DNA of 64,000 nucleotides. Origin: Icerya purchasi (taxonomy: Eukaryota > Arthropoda > Insecta > Hemiptera > Monophlebidae). The position numbers were made by a program, and so were the translations under genes. Each line of letters opens with the position of its first letter. Positions within the stretch are counted from its first letter, which is position 1. Shown here piece by piece: positions 1 to 12,700 of this stretch. Under the pieces are notes generated by a model that was given only the letters and a program-made list of their open reading frames with translations, was not told the DNA's origin and made no database searches. Location: contig CM077115.1 in the NCBI GenBank assembly GCA_039619475.1, forward strand, positions 294,501,756 through 294,565,755, read 5' to 3'.

Positions 1-428
1 TTAAAACACTTTAAAATTACGAATTTAACATTCTGTAAGGGTTCTGGTGATATTGGTATTCTGTATTATTTATGAATGTTTGGGATTTCAAAAAAAAAAA
101 AAAATTAAATTTGTCATTGAAAATAAATAAGATTTGTACGATCCAATAAATCATGTAAATTGTCAACTTATATGTATGTCAAACAAGGGAAAGAGAATAC
201 GCATATTTGCTATAGAAAGTACTTTTTTTTTCATTTATATATCAAACTTTTTTAATTTATACAATTATATTTCCAGATTCATTATCATGTAAACTTTTAA
301 ATTATGATGAATATAAAAAATAATCTCGAGATTAGTTTATCATAATAGAAAGTACTCATTAGAAAAAATTTTGATTTTTAATTTTGGGATAACGATAATC
401 TTTTAAACTACCTTACTTCATTTTTAAG

Positions 429-1198
429 CCTTCTGTTAAATTTGATGTTTTCATTGTTACAAACGGGACCTATCAAGATATTAATCAACCTATTGTTCTC
501 TTAAGAAAGATGAAAAATTAAATTAAAAATGTAATGTGCTGCTATCTCGATAGAACATCGTTGCCAAATGTTGGCCTACTTAAACTAGAATTTGGTCGCT
601 CAAACGTTAATTGCTACGGAGATTTTGAAGAAGTTGTTAATCGATTCAGCCATAAAAAATTCAATGTTGCTGTGAATACAAACAAAATTGAATGGCGAAT
701 GTGGGACACAGAACTTCAAGATTTTTGTCAACAGTTACCAAGCGCATTGTCGTGATTCTGTATTTTCATCTCTGAAATTTAAATTTTATTGCATTACTAA
801 TTCGATCATACTATTTCCAGTTCTAGAAAATGGAATCACCTGCAAAAAATTTGTCGACTTGAGAGAGAAAATTTCACCTACATTTACAGAGGAACGTTTC
901 ACCAGCAAACGACCCCCCCCCCTCAGTCATACCTATTGGTTTAATATTAGAAAGGAAATGGCACCTATACGATAATATTACTTTTTTATGTACCGATCCA
1001 AAAAAACACAATTCCGTAGCTCCTAAACCTGACCAACCTAAGCTGAAAAAAACAGTCGAATTCAGCGAATGTAACTGTAGAGAAGTCTGCAGCAAAGTTG
1101 ACATGAAAGAGAAAAGAAAACTGAAATTACAATCAAAAACAAAGAAAAAACCTAAAGCTCCAACGAAGAAAAAACCGGAGTTACAAAAAATAAAATAG
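429..1198 (+). pseudogene. Broken coding relic of an unrecognised gene (lysine-rich C-terminus)
   Basis: After an AG at 427-428, codons from CCT at 429 read as plausible protein to 753, broken once by a TAA at 519-521. This part has blocks such as V-G-L-L-K-L-E-F-G-R-S and N-T-N-K-I-E-W-R-M-W. A 68-bp GT-AG gap (754-821) joins in phase to W-N-H-L-Q-K-I-C-R-L-E-R. A run of ten C (913-922) then breaks the frame; the +1 frame continues as I-G-L-I-L-E-R-K-W-H-L-Y-D and ends in a Lys-rich tail with TAG at 1196-1198. I do not recognise the family. It could be a decayed gene copy nested upstream of CAD exon a, or a real gene's last exons with one stop and one homopolymer error. The even, globular composition is unlike the surrounding AT-rich intron. 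Confidence 0.5.
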
Positions 1199-1619
1199 GC
1201 CATTGCTCATAAAATACCCGAAGCAAATAAAAAATCATTAAAAATCTCAAAAAAAAACTAACCAACTAGAAGAAAAATTTTTTGATTTTTTAAAAAAATT
1301 TTTAATGTTTTTCTACTTTTTCCAATTTTTTTCAGTCAGTTTTGTACGCTTTAAGGCATCAAATAAATGTTTGCGAAAAAAACTACATCTTATTTTACAA
1401 ACTTTCAAATTTCAGAATCCGTGTTTAAATCAAAACCCATATTTTCGCGCTGCAGATTCTTTTTCTCGGCGAACAACATATATGTACATATATATATATA
1501 TATATATATATGTATATCTTAAAAACTATTCGAATCAATCGAATGATATCGGATTAACTTATCCGAAACAGTCGATTTCATTGTGATCATGCTCTTATGT
1601 GAATTTAAAAGAATTACAG

Positions 1620-2003
1620 GTCGTCGCGATAGCCTAGTTGCTAGAGCGCTTGACTTCCGATATGGAGGTCACGGGTTCGATCCCGAGCGACGACGAATTT
1701 ATTACAAGAATTAAATAAATAAATAATCGCTAATAACCACATGTAAAGCAATGGCAAACCACCACGTACACCATCATATGCGCGCTAGTTAGTGCATAGC
1801 AGACATACACGGAACTGCACTTGTAGCGCGATAAATTAAACGATTACTAATCAGTTCCGGGTGTGGTCTTGGGTGCGTACACCTGCGTTGCATATAATAA
1901 TTGCCTAGTACACTACCTATATCTGTACAGCAGAGATGTACGAATAGGTACATAGTACCCACCAACCATTAGGTTGAGGAGAGAAAGAAGAAGAAGAAGA
2001 AGG
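1620..2003 (+). repeat. tRNA-derived SINE, family A, copy 1 (apparently full length)
   Basis: The head folds like a tRNA: 7-bp acceptor-type ends (GTCGTCG at 1620, CGACGAC at ~1688), an A-box-like TAGCCTAGTTGCTAGAGCG and a B box GGTTCGATCC. The ~270-bp body matches 41951-42282 (reverse strand) almost throughout, and 44639-44764 in part. The 3' tail is (AAG)n. The flanks AATTACAG before and AAATACAG after may be a diverged target-site duplication. The long body shows this is a SINE and not a working tRNA gene. Confidence 0.85.
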
Positions 2004-2539
2004 TAAATACAGTGGTTCTATTATAATTAAGATCATAAAGGCGGGAAATTTAAAAATAAAGAACTTTTTTGGCTTCTATCAATAAATATTAATGTTTTAA
2101 ATGTAATATATGCGTGTACTTACGTGCATGTATCTGTGCTTATAAGAAACGGAGTGCACAGCATTGAAAGTGCTTTAGTTGAGAATAAAATTGACCAAGT
2201 TCTAAATAATTTCGGTGAATTCTGAACATAATTATCGATAAATCAATTCCTACATGTTTAAAATATAGTCTTATTTTACATTGAAAACCAAGGGATTCGA
2301 CTTATAAACATTGCATGAACTCAGCAATTGAAAATTAAGATTAGAATTAAAGTACCCGATATTAACCCCATTCGAACCTATAATTGTATTCAAATATGGT
2401 ATCTTAGCTGGAGCCACTTATTCTTTATCATCCATAAATCCTTTTACTCTTATAAAATCGTGGCCAATATGTGAACTAAGCAATCAAATTGCATCGTTAA
2501 CCTTGACCTCGAGCGATCCGTACACAGTCTGGGAAAGAA

Positions 2540-2830
2540 TAGCTTGTAGTTTTGACTCTGCCTGACTGGGCAACTTTCGCGGCCTCTTCTTTAATTTACT
2601 TTGCCTCGAACGAGAAGTGTCTTTATATTCTCTGTTCTTACAACCATGGCCAGAAAATCACAAACTTTTCTTCAGTATCACTAAGTGCAGTTTCTTAGTT
2701 ACAGTGACTTCTGATTCTTTTTTCCGCCCAAAGTATTTATAATAGGCTTCTTTAGCACCACATTTCTAATGTGTCAATACGTTTTCGAGTAATGACAATG
2801 GCCCAGTGCCACACAGAAACACAGAGAAAA
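2540..2830 (-). mobile_element. LINE relic, endonuclease-reverse-transcriptase C-terminal region
   Basis: Read on the minus strand, short conceptual stretches such as I-D-T-L-E-M-W-C and K-K-R-P-R-K-L-P-S resemble the region after the RT active site of the endonuclease-RT LINEs common in insects (the x-E-M-W-C-W-R-R box and the basic G-R-P box). There are several stops and frame changes. Weak on its own; better copies of the same region occur at 30490, 48470 and 61190. Confidence 0.4.
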
Positions 2831-3551
2831 ATAGTGTATTTACCAGCTTTAACAAAGTCGGCTTAAATTATTCTTAGGCTGCTCATTGCGCTTTATATCG
2901 AATGCCCAAATATTCTAAAACAAGGTAAAATCTGATGTATAAATTAGAGAGCGCTGTATTACGAATGCGACCTACAAAGCTAGAAAAAAAATATTTTCAT
3001 CTTGAGAACTTGAAGGGCGTCCAAAAAGTAAAACGATAAATTACTCGATACTCGATCGGCCATCGACAGTTTCAGCTGCGTATTAACCGTACATACTGTT
3101 TGCTAGCGGAAAACGAATATCTTCATTGTATGTCTCTTATGCAGTGACAATTACAGTTCGTTCTTTTCAGCATAGAGGATATTGAAAGAAGCGCGAATGA
3201 CTACTGCAGAAAGCAAGAGTAGAGATTTAGACGGGAACACGAGGATACTTATACAATGAACTGTTGGACAATAATGCAGCAGAATACAAAGTCAAAAAAT
3301 TATGTAACGGTATCACGTCATAACTGGTAATTAAACTGGATTTCGCGATAGAGGGCCACAGATTACTAAAAGCATACATATAATTTCGAAAAAGATATAA
3401 ATTACCATCGAAATTCCAAATTCGTAATAGTATGTAAATATTTAGCAGTGTATGCGAGAGTTCAATTTTTTTAAACGTTTTTAACATTCTTGTGATAATT
3501 TAAATAACATGGTAATTTATTTATGATGAGAACTTGATTATTTCTATTAAG
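2831..3551. other. Intron sequence before CAD exon a; nothing recognised
   Basis: AT-rich sequence without a recognisable coding region, repeat or RNA gene. Short ORFs here are not supported by composition or similarity. No earlier glutaminase exon was found in 1-3551. Confidence 0.5.
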
Positions 3552-3737
3552 GTATGGAAATCGTGGACACAATCAACCATGCATATTGAAAGGTAGCAAC
3601 CGATGCTTTATGACATCTCAAAATCACGGATTTGCCGTATATACGGATCAGCTTCCGGCAGATTGGTCTGAATTATTCGTTAATGCTAACGATAAAACAA
3701 ACGAGGGAATTGTTCACAGATCTTTGCCGTATTTCAG
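3552..3737 (+). CDS. CAD: CAD exon a: glutaminase (GATase) domain, C-terminal part
   Basis: The first base completes a split codon. The translation then reads YGNRGHNQP and continues through S-Q-N-H-G-F-A-V, the strongly conserved segment after the catalytic-Cys motif of class I glutamine amidotransferases. The exon starts after attaag and ends at AG|gtattt in the middle of a Ser codon. The preceding exon, with the G-x-C-L-G-H nucleophile motif, is not visible in bases 1-3551, so it must lie upstream of the window. Confidence 0.93.
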
Positions 3738-6700
3738 GTATTTTTAAAATTACATTTTAGTTTCACGAAAATAAATGAACCGTTTTGTTTATTATAGAAA
3801 ACTATATATTATGTTGCTTTCACAGTGTCCAATTTCACCCAGAAGCTTGTCCTGGGCCCGAGGATTTGGAAAATTTATTCGATATCTTTGTGGACTGCGT
3901 TTCAGATTACAAGGAGAAAACAAATATGCACACGCCCATCAAAGATCGCATTATAAATGTTTTCAAAACCGAAATATTATACAATTTAACCGTACCGCCT
4001 CGTAAAGTTCTAATTTTAGGATCGGGCGGATTGTCAATTGGTCAAGCTGGCGAATTTGATTATTCTGGTTCGCAGGCGATTAAAGCTCTTAAAGAACACA
4101 ACATACAGACGGTATTAATTAATCCTAACATAGCTACCGTGCAGACGTCAAGAGGTCTCGCTGATAAGATATATTTTCTTCCATTAGAAGCTAACTATGT
4201 ACATCAGGTATGGATTTCTTACATTCTACTGTATTGCAATACGATCTAAGTGACTTCATTAATTACCAAATTAATTAAACATTGTTTTAACGCATTGCAA
4301 CACATTGTGTAGTGAGATTATCGATTCAAAAAATAAGAGAATGTAGTCCCCGGTTTTCAACTTGAATTTAAGTAAAAAGTAAAATAATAAATTTATCATC
4401 TTTATGACAGAACTTTGAACGTCAGTGGAAATATGTTAATAATCAATAAATAATTTGTTTACAAAGAAAAACTTATGTAGCGAGCAATGTAATACTACTG
4501 AGAAAAGTAAAAGAAATATGAAAATTGAAGTGGATACGTTAAATTTTAATAGTATTAGAAGGTTGGGATAAAGAACTAAAAAAAGCTCGTCTTCTGCAAG
4601 TTATATACATCGACAAAATTTATTTAACGAACCTCATAATTATTGATAAAATTAAAAAACGTCGAGGTTTTTTAAATCTTAATCGTTCGTAAATTAAAAT
4701 CAGGATAAAGGATAAAAAAAATATTTTTTTCTGTTGTATGTAAAAACATATATATATATATAATCAATAAACCCGTCAATGATTCCGTTATAAAGACAAA
4801 ATATTTTAACTAATTCGGTTGTATGATGCCTTAATAGAAATAATAAAAAGATCTAAAAATTTGCACGCGTAAACGAAGTATACTTAAAGGAGATATCTCC
4901 TCCTTTTAAGTCATACTGCAAACTTTACATTAACCTCCTACCGGAAAAACGAATAATTTCTTTCACATTCGTATCATCAAATGTGGGATTATTAATCGAT
5001 GGAAAGTTTCATTCATTAAAGTGTCTGTTTAGAATACTATAGAATGATTTCACGTAATCTATGATTATTGAAAGTAAAGATTATGTTTAGTTATTTTTAA
5101 TATTTTCCTTTTATCATAGTATACTGCAAACTATATTAAAAAATAATTTCAGTAGTATTGTTATGATCAGTCGCATTGCTCAACAGATATCCGCCAACAT
5201 AAATGAACAACGCTAAAAGAATGGCGTAGTGTATTACTATTGAAGCAAAACTCGAACGAAGATTACCTTTACTATTTTATTCCTTTTATTCTAACAAATC
5301 GTATATATGTATAATTTTGAATTGCATATTGAAGAATAAATAATAGGACCAGAAGCCGTAAATTAATTAAATCAGCAACATAGAGGATCGAAATATCAAT
5401 GAAATTGTGAACCCATTCGGAAAATTCGACATGACTAGCTTGTGTGTGTTCCTTTAATCGATAACCAACTTGATGATTGTGTATAAGTCATGTTAGAGAA
5501 TCAATGATGAATATAAATCGAAATATGCACATATGTTCTATTGATTATGTTGAAGTTTTTAGCCAGGTAGTGTGTTTTTTCCTCGCATTCTCTAAATGGT
5601 CTCAGCGTATGTTAGCGCTGATTTATGATCTATACAAACATCAGATACTATTATTATGGTAAACGTGGACGTGGCCGAAGCTGAAAAAATTAACAAAACT
5701 GTACGATAAGGCTTTCCGTGGTTCTTACATTTTTTCAACATATGTAAAGCAACGAAAGCAGAGGCAGCTTATGGAATAGTTCTAGAAAACGAAAGATTTT
5801 AAATAATATAATTCGCAAAATGATGAAGCTGTAATTGCGCGGTCTCTTAAGGTACTCAAAAGGTTGATTCGGATTTTAAATATCGCAGCAAAATGATTTG
5901 GCTTAAAACAAATACCAATAAAATAAAAAATATTATGTATGTGGATAATAAACAACCCCATCGTTTTCACCTATAAATAAATGGGGTAGAAATTAAACAG
6001 GCACAGAATTTCAAATACTTTGGATAAATAGTAACCGAGGATCCTTTTTGCGATATAGAAATAAATCAAAAAATTAAACTAGTTATATTGTTATGGGAAG
6101 CAAAGCAAAACATAATACGGCAAAATAAGTTTATTACACGCCGTAAAGGACAGTATCACTGAAACTCTGTGAATATATGATAAAAAACGGGTAGCCTATT
6201 TTATTTTTCTCTAAAACTTAGACCTTAAATAAACGAAAAACCTAAATTTTACCGGGTTTTAAAGTATTGTAAATTAGCTGGACTGAAAAGTTCATTCTAC
6301 AAAAAGTGATCGTTATTAGATCAAATGAGTAAACGATAATTAATCTAAGTCGATCATATTCTCCGACACGGTGGATTAATAAATGACGTAATAGAAGGAA
6401 AGATTAAAGAAAGAAAAGAACGAGGCCGACCAAAAAACGCTTGTTGACAAATTTTATTAAAGAATATAGATATAAACGGTTACTTGGAAATACAAGAATT
6501 CACCGCTTTAAAAATTTTTATTTTTTAATTCAAGCGAAACGTGTATTTTTAACATTATTAAATGCATCTTACATTCATATAACTGCTACATTTATGATTA
6601 TGAAATTCTAAATTATATGAATTATTCAAACATTTTTCACGTTTACATATCAAAATATTTATTTTGTAAACAACTTTATCGGTATTATGCGTTTGATTTT

Positions 6701-9700
6701 GGATTTTTATTAATTAATTAATTAATTAATTTTTTTGTCAAATTTGTAGGTTATCGAATCAGAACGTCCGAATGGAATTTTACTGACATTTGGCGGGCAG
6801 ACTGCTCTAAATTGTGGAATACAACTGCAAAAATTAGGAATTTTTGAAAAATATAACGTACAAGTTCTCGGAACTCCGATCGAAGCTATAATCGAAACAG
6901 AAGACCGGAATTTATTTGCAAAAAGGATAAGTAGTATCGGGGAAGCTGTCGTACCTAGTGTTCCCGCTTACTCAGTTAATGAGGTATTGAAACTAATTTA
7001 TAAGCAGATTTCAGATTAAAATATAATGTTACGAAAAAGCAGAATTATTTAAATTTAATGTTCCAAATTTGTAAAGAAGATTTATTTTCTTGTTCTTCGT
7101 GACATGCCCTTTTAATAATGAAAAATGATGTAACCGTTTACTATACTTTTCATTTTTTTTCTTTGATATATATTTACTCGTATTGCTACTTTTTAGGTGC
7201 AAGCTTATTTAGGGAAAGCTATTTTTTCCGTGACTACTTCCTCATTTGCCTAATTCCCATTTCGCCTAAATTTAAGGTTTCGGTTACTCAGGTAATAAAA
7301 AAAATATCAGACAAACATACGAATAATTTCGTGTTGGCAACAGCGCGTCATCATTGGCGAATTTTAAACAGACTAAACGCAGCATTTTTTTTTGCTATTC
7401 GATTCCGCTGTTAATCTTTTCTTTTCGAAAAACAACAAAAAAAGGTTCATATGAAAATCAGAAGTGAAAAAATGCCGCTAAAAATGTTTAATGTAAATAT
7501 ACGCGAAACGATGACTCCGATTAATAGTTGCGAGTTATTCCATTCGAAGTCCGGTGCTATATAAATCCCACCCGCCTTATTAGTCGGTATATAGGAAGCC
7601 CCTTATTGATATTTAGTATGACATGAACATTAAAGTGTTCAGAGTTCCAGAAAAAAAGAAACAAAAATGATCCAGATAAAGAGTTGTAAACGGATAAATG
7701 CTTTATTACAAATTGAAAACAATGCATATTTATGCTTCAGTTTTATCTAAATTCCTCGTTAAAAAACAAACAGAATAATTTTTATCTTTTACTTAAGTTT
7801 TTCATTTTGGACAGAACTTTGTTTCTAATATTTTCTTTTTAAATCTTAAGAAAAAGACAGAAAGTGTATTTATTTGTTTGTTTTTTCCTTGTTGCGTTGG
7901 GCTTGTCAGCAGCGGACGATTACCCATCAAAAAGAAGGTGTATTTAAAATGTTAATAAACGAAAAGTAAAGTTAATATTAAGCAAAAATGACTTATTAAT
8001 CTATTAGTATACTTTAAATTTTTTATAAGTCAATAAACTTGTCTTTAATTTTTAATTTTTTCCGATTTACAAATAGAAAGAGGTTATGTGTTCGTCGCGT
8101 ATGTTTTTTTTTTTTTTTGTTCGCGCATAACTCATATTTATATGGATCGACCATTTTACTGATTCAGACGCCATTTTTCGGCAAATCCAAAAAAAAGATA
8201 AAGAAAAAAAACCTTTTATTTTAGTATTTAAAATGTCTTAATTCAATAAATTGCTAAAAGATTAAGATTTAACATTACAAAAGGAAAAAGAAAGAAAATA
8301 TAAAAAGACGCTATTCAATTAACCAAATATTTTATAATGTACTTTTGACGTACAAACCAAAATTTATAGCAATTAAGAGAAAATAATTTTTTAATGGATG
8401 ACAATTTATTTTATTCTCTGTTGCCGAAATCTAATTGAATACCATTTCATTTAAAACGTTATCTATATATATAAAAATATAAGTATGTCTGTATGTCCTG
8501 TATGGACTCCGAAACTATCCATCCAATGTTAAGAAATTTGGACAGTTTATTTATAGGGTTAGGGGAAATAGTGTAGGCTACTTAAAAGTTAAAAAAAAAA
8601 AAAAAAATAATTATAAAATAAATAATAACTGATCGAAAGTGTGTAGCCCCAACACACCGATTACCAACATTGCCGACAGATGGCGCCACAGTAAAGAAAA
8701 TATTCCGGTATGCGTTATTTAGATCGCGGTCGTGAATTCTGTCGTTCGTCGGGTTTCGATGGGCTCCTCTAATAGCATATATATATATATATATATATGT
8801 AAAATCAATTGCGCATGTATAAAAGATCATAACTGCTCGACCGATTTGGTTGTTTTTTTATTTTTTGTTGTGTTCGGAATTGTCAGGACAAGGTTTGTAT
8901 GAATGAAAATTTTAGAAAAATCCATTAAGGGAGGTTTCTGAAGAGCTAAGACCAAAAAACACGTCTAGTTCGGTCAAATGTGAAGGTGATTCTAACCGTT
9001 TTCTTTGACTGGCATCGAATAGTTCATTACGAATTTTTACTGACTGGTCGCAGAGTCAATAAGGAGTACTATCTGCAAGTTTTACGCAACTTGCGTGAGG
9101 CAGTCCGGAAAAGACGACCCCAACTTTGAGAAACAACTCGTGGATTTTGTACCATGATAACGCACCGGCGCACACCGCTTTGCTTATCCAACGGTTCGTG
9201 GCGAAACATAACATGGTTGTAATGCCACAACCAGCCTATTCTCCAGACATTGCATCCTGCGACTTTTTCCTATTTCCCTAACTCAAGAAGACACTTGGTT
9301 ACTTTTTGATCACACCTCGTACGTTGTGGTTGTTCGCACTGCGCTGGTTTATTTTTTTGCAAAATTCCAGTATAGGTATATAAAAATTTAGCAGCTAGTT
9401 ACGACGCGCTTGCTTCTGATTAACTGACGCTGTTCTATCCTGCCGTTCACTGTTCTATAATTGCCTTAATAACGGTGTCCACGTTCTATTTTTTTTTTTT
9501 TTTTTGTATCCATCATCGCGGTTAAAACTGTTTTTATGTTTTTCAATTTCGATCGTCCGATTTCGCTAAACCAACTGTGTTATTAAAATTAATCATGCGA
9601 TTCGCGTACACCACCGTTTTATATATTGGAATGGATAAAGTCGTTTTTAGCTTCTATCTGTCTGTGTGTCTGTACTCACGCCGATGTCAACATGTACCGA

Positions 9701-12700
9701 ACTAATTTGGTTTCAGTTTTCATCTGTGGATAGGCTGATTCCTGAAGAATATTTTAGTGCAAAATTTGTAATTTTTTAGTGTAATTTAGCCGATCTTTAA
9801 GGATTTTTGTCCATGAAGCGGAGAACTAAGGAGTAAAATATATTTCATAAAATAGAAAAAGTATTAAATGAAATAATTGCTGTAGTAAATATAAACTCTA
9901 CATAAAATTTTTTTTTAAATTTTTTTATTAGCTTTGTAATAAATGTTTAAATTTATTATATACACAGGTAAAATTTTGAAACATTAATTTTTATTTTTAT
10001 AATTATACCACGACCAAATTCAAGTATAGGGTACAGAGTATGCCAAATAATAAAATAATGCGTTTAGTAAGAAATAATGAAAATGTTGAAAAAAAGTAAT
10101 TTCATTAGCGATTGAAAAAAAGCCAAATTTTTTATAAAAAAAACAAGATAATCTTTAGTCGAGTGAAAATTTCGATTTCCGTTAGATCGCAATAAACTTG
10201 TGTCACAGAGTGACAGAAAATGTTCAGCTAAACGTAGTACCTTTTATTATTATTCGTAAAAAAACTGCAGTTTTTTTTCATCTAGGCTTTATTGGCTGCC
10301 GAAAAACTTGGATATCCGGTATTAGCGAGAGCGGCATTTTCGCTAGGTGGATTGGGATCTGGTTTTGCGAATAACGCTGATGAACTGCGTCAATTGGCTC
10401 AGGCGGCATTTTCGCACTCGTCTCAATTAATTATTGACAAATCGTTAAAGGGTTGGAAAGAGGTTGAATACGAAGTCGTCAGAGATTGTTGCAACAACTG
10501 TATTACGGTAAATTTTAGTGTTATTTTAATGTATAAACTTTTCTATTAACATTAAATATTTTGGGTTTCTTTTTCTTTTGATATCAAAATAGTCATCATC
10601 ATCCTAGAAGTATTTACCTTCTTCTTGAAGATGTAATCTATTTTCCCCGTACGGGTAATATTTTTTATCTACCGATACTACAACCTCTTTCCATCGTTAC
10701 CACTATTCTAGCAACAAATATGTTTCTACGTAATCCCTTACTCTTGGAATTAATTCTTATCTTTCTTATTCTAAGTTTTGTTACTGGTTTTATTATTATT
10801 GTTTTTTTTTTCGCCTGATATTCTTATATTACAATATTCGGTTCGAAATTAATTTTGCCAGAGGTTTTTAATCTGTTAAGTTCCGTTTTTGATTTTATTA
10901 TAGCTATATTTACTACTTTTTTGAATTATTCTTCTCCTTCTAGGGAACTCTATTCTTCTGTTGTTTCTTTTTCAATTTCCGAATAATTTTATTCTTCTAA
11001 AATAAATTAATTTTCACATCAGCTGTCGGCCTTCCTATTTTCATTCTTTCTTTCACCATAATTACAGTTAAAAATATGTTGGATTTCGTCTAATGATACT
11101 TAACCTACATATCCAGTACGTCATTTATTTTTTTCCGGGATTTCTCCATTTCGTTTATTATTTTTCCTTTTTCCCCCATTTGCAACTGCAAGACTTCATA
11201 TTTTTTCTAGGTATATTTTACACAACTGTGGTATAAGAACAGTCTTATATACTTCCAGTTTATTGGTTGGTAATAAAAATAATGAAAAATTATAAACATA
11301 AATAACACACATTTAAATTAAATATTAAAACTATTTTCGAGAATATCTCACTTTCAGCTGGAAAAGGGACAACTAAAACATAGACGAATTAGGTCTTCTT
11401 TATATCAGTTGTATGCATAAGTTTTTGCCGATTTTTTGGTAAAGAAAGCACATAATTTTCAAAGGAAACTCCCTTTTTGTTTATTGAACATATTGATCAT
11501 CGGCTTCTGCACACTTCGTGCATCCTTCAGGTAAGTCATGAATATCATGCCAGAAAAACTGTTTGGTTTTTGCGGCAAACCATTCGTCGAGCCATTTTCC
11601 AACTTCCTCGCATGTTGCTGAAGGGCTGCGCTGTGAGCGCGTGCCCCATTGATGCGAAGAGGTGATAGTCAGATGGCGCTACGTCAGGGGAGTACGGCGG
11701 GTGCGGGAGGATTTCCCATCCAAGCGATTTTAAGGTGTCTTTCACTGGTTTTTCATTGTGAGACGGCACATTGTCGTGTAACAAAATCACTTTGCCATGT
11801 CTTGTGGCGCATTCCGGTCGTTTTTCGATCAATGCATGATTTAAATTTATCATTTGTTGGCAATATTGTTGTGTGTTAACGGTTTCGCCGGGCTTCAAGA
11901 GTTCATAATACAAAATACCGCCTTGGTCCCACCGGACACAAAGCATAGTCTTCTTGACGAAGCGGTTTGGCTTTGGTTTTGAAGGACCGGCTTTGCCAGG
12001 TGACAGCCACGATTTTATCCGCTTCGGGTTTTCAAAATATACCCATTTTTCGTCACCAATAACAATTTGGTACAGAAATGATTTTCTTTCGTGGCTTCGA
12101 AGCAGCATTTCACAAGTGACTTTGCGATTTTCCATTTGCCGTTCATTCAAATCGTGGGGACCCATTTACCGAGTTTATGGATCTTTCCCATTGCTCGTAA
12201 ACTCCTGCTGATTGTTTCTTGTGACACATTTAATTCTTTTGCCAATTGCTCTTGAGTTTGAGTTGGATCATCATCCAGTAACGCCTGCAATTGCTCGTCT
12301 TCGCACTTTTGTGGTCTTCCAGAACGCGCACTGTTTTTCACATTGAAATCACCACTTTTAAATTGTCGAAACCATGTTTTAATCGATGGGCCGTGTTCAC
12401 TATATGTTTTACCAGCAAACGATGACTTTCCACAGCCTTTTTCTTTTGATTAAATAAGAAAAGCAATGCGTGCCGCAAATGTTCTTTTTCAGGCACAAAT
12501 GTCGACATAATCACTGAACGATACAACACAGACGCGATTGTTTGGCGGACTGAACTTGTGTGTGTTTGTAGGCTAACGTCAGACGAACAAACTGACGTAG
12601 TGTCAAATTCATAAGCAGCGTACTGTTCGGTAGAGCCATCTCTTGGTAAAACCGGAAAAGACTTATGCGTACATCTGATAAGTACTAATTTTTTTTTATT

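Noticed and set aside
1620..1695. Functional tRNA gene
   Set aside because: The tRNA-like head continues into a ~300-bp body shared with two other copies, so it is a SINE head.
3775..3825. In-frame extension of exon b upstream to an ATG near 3785
   Set aside because: A good ttcacag acceptor at 3825 restores the Ser-Val-Gln-Phe-His junction with exon a; the extension is intron.
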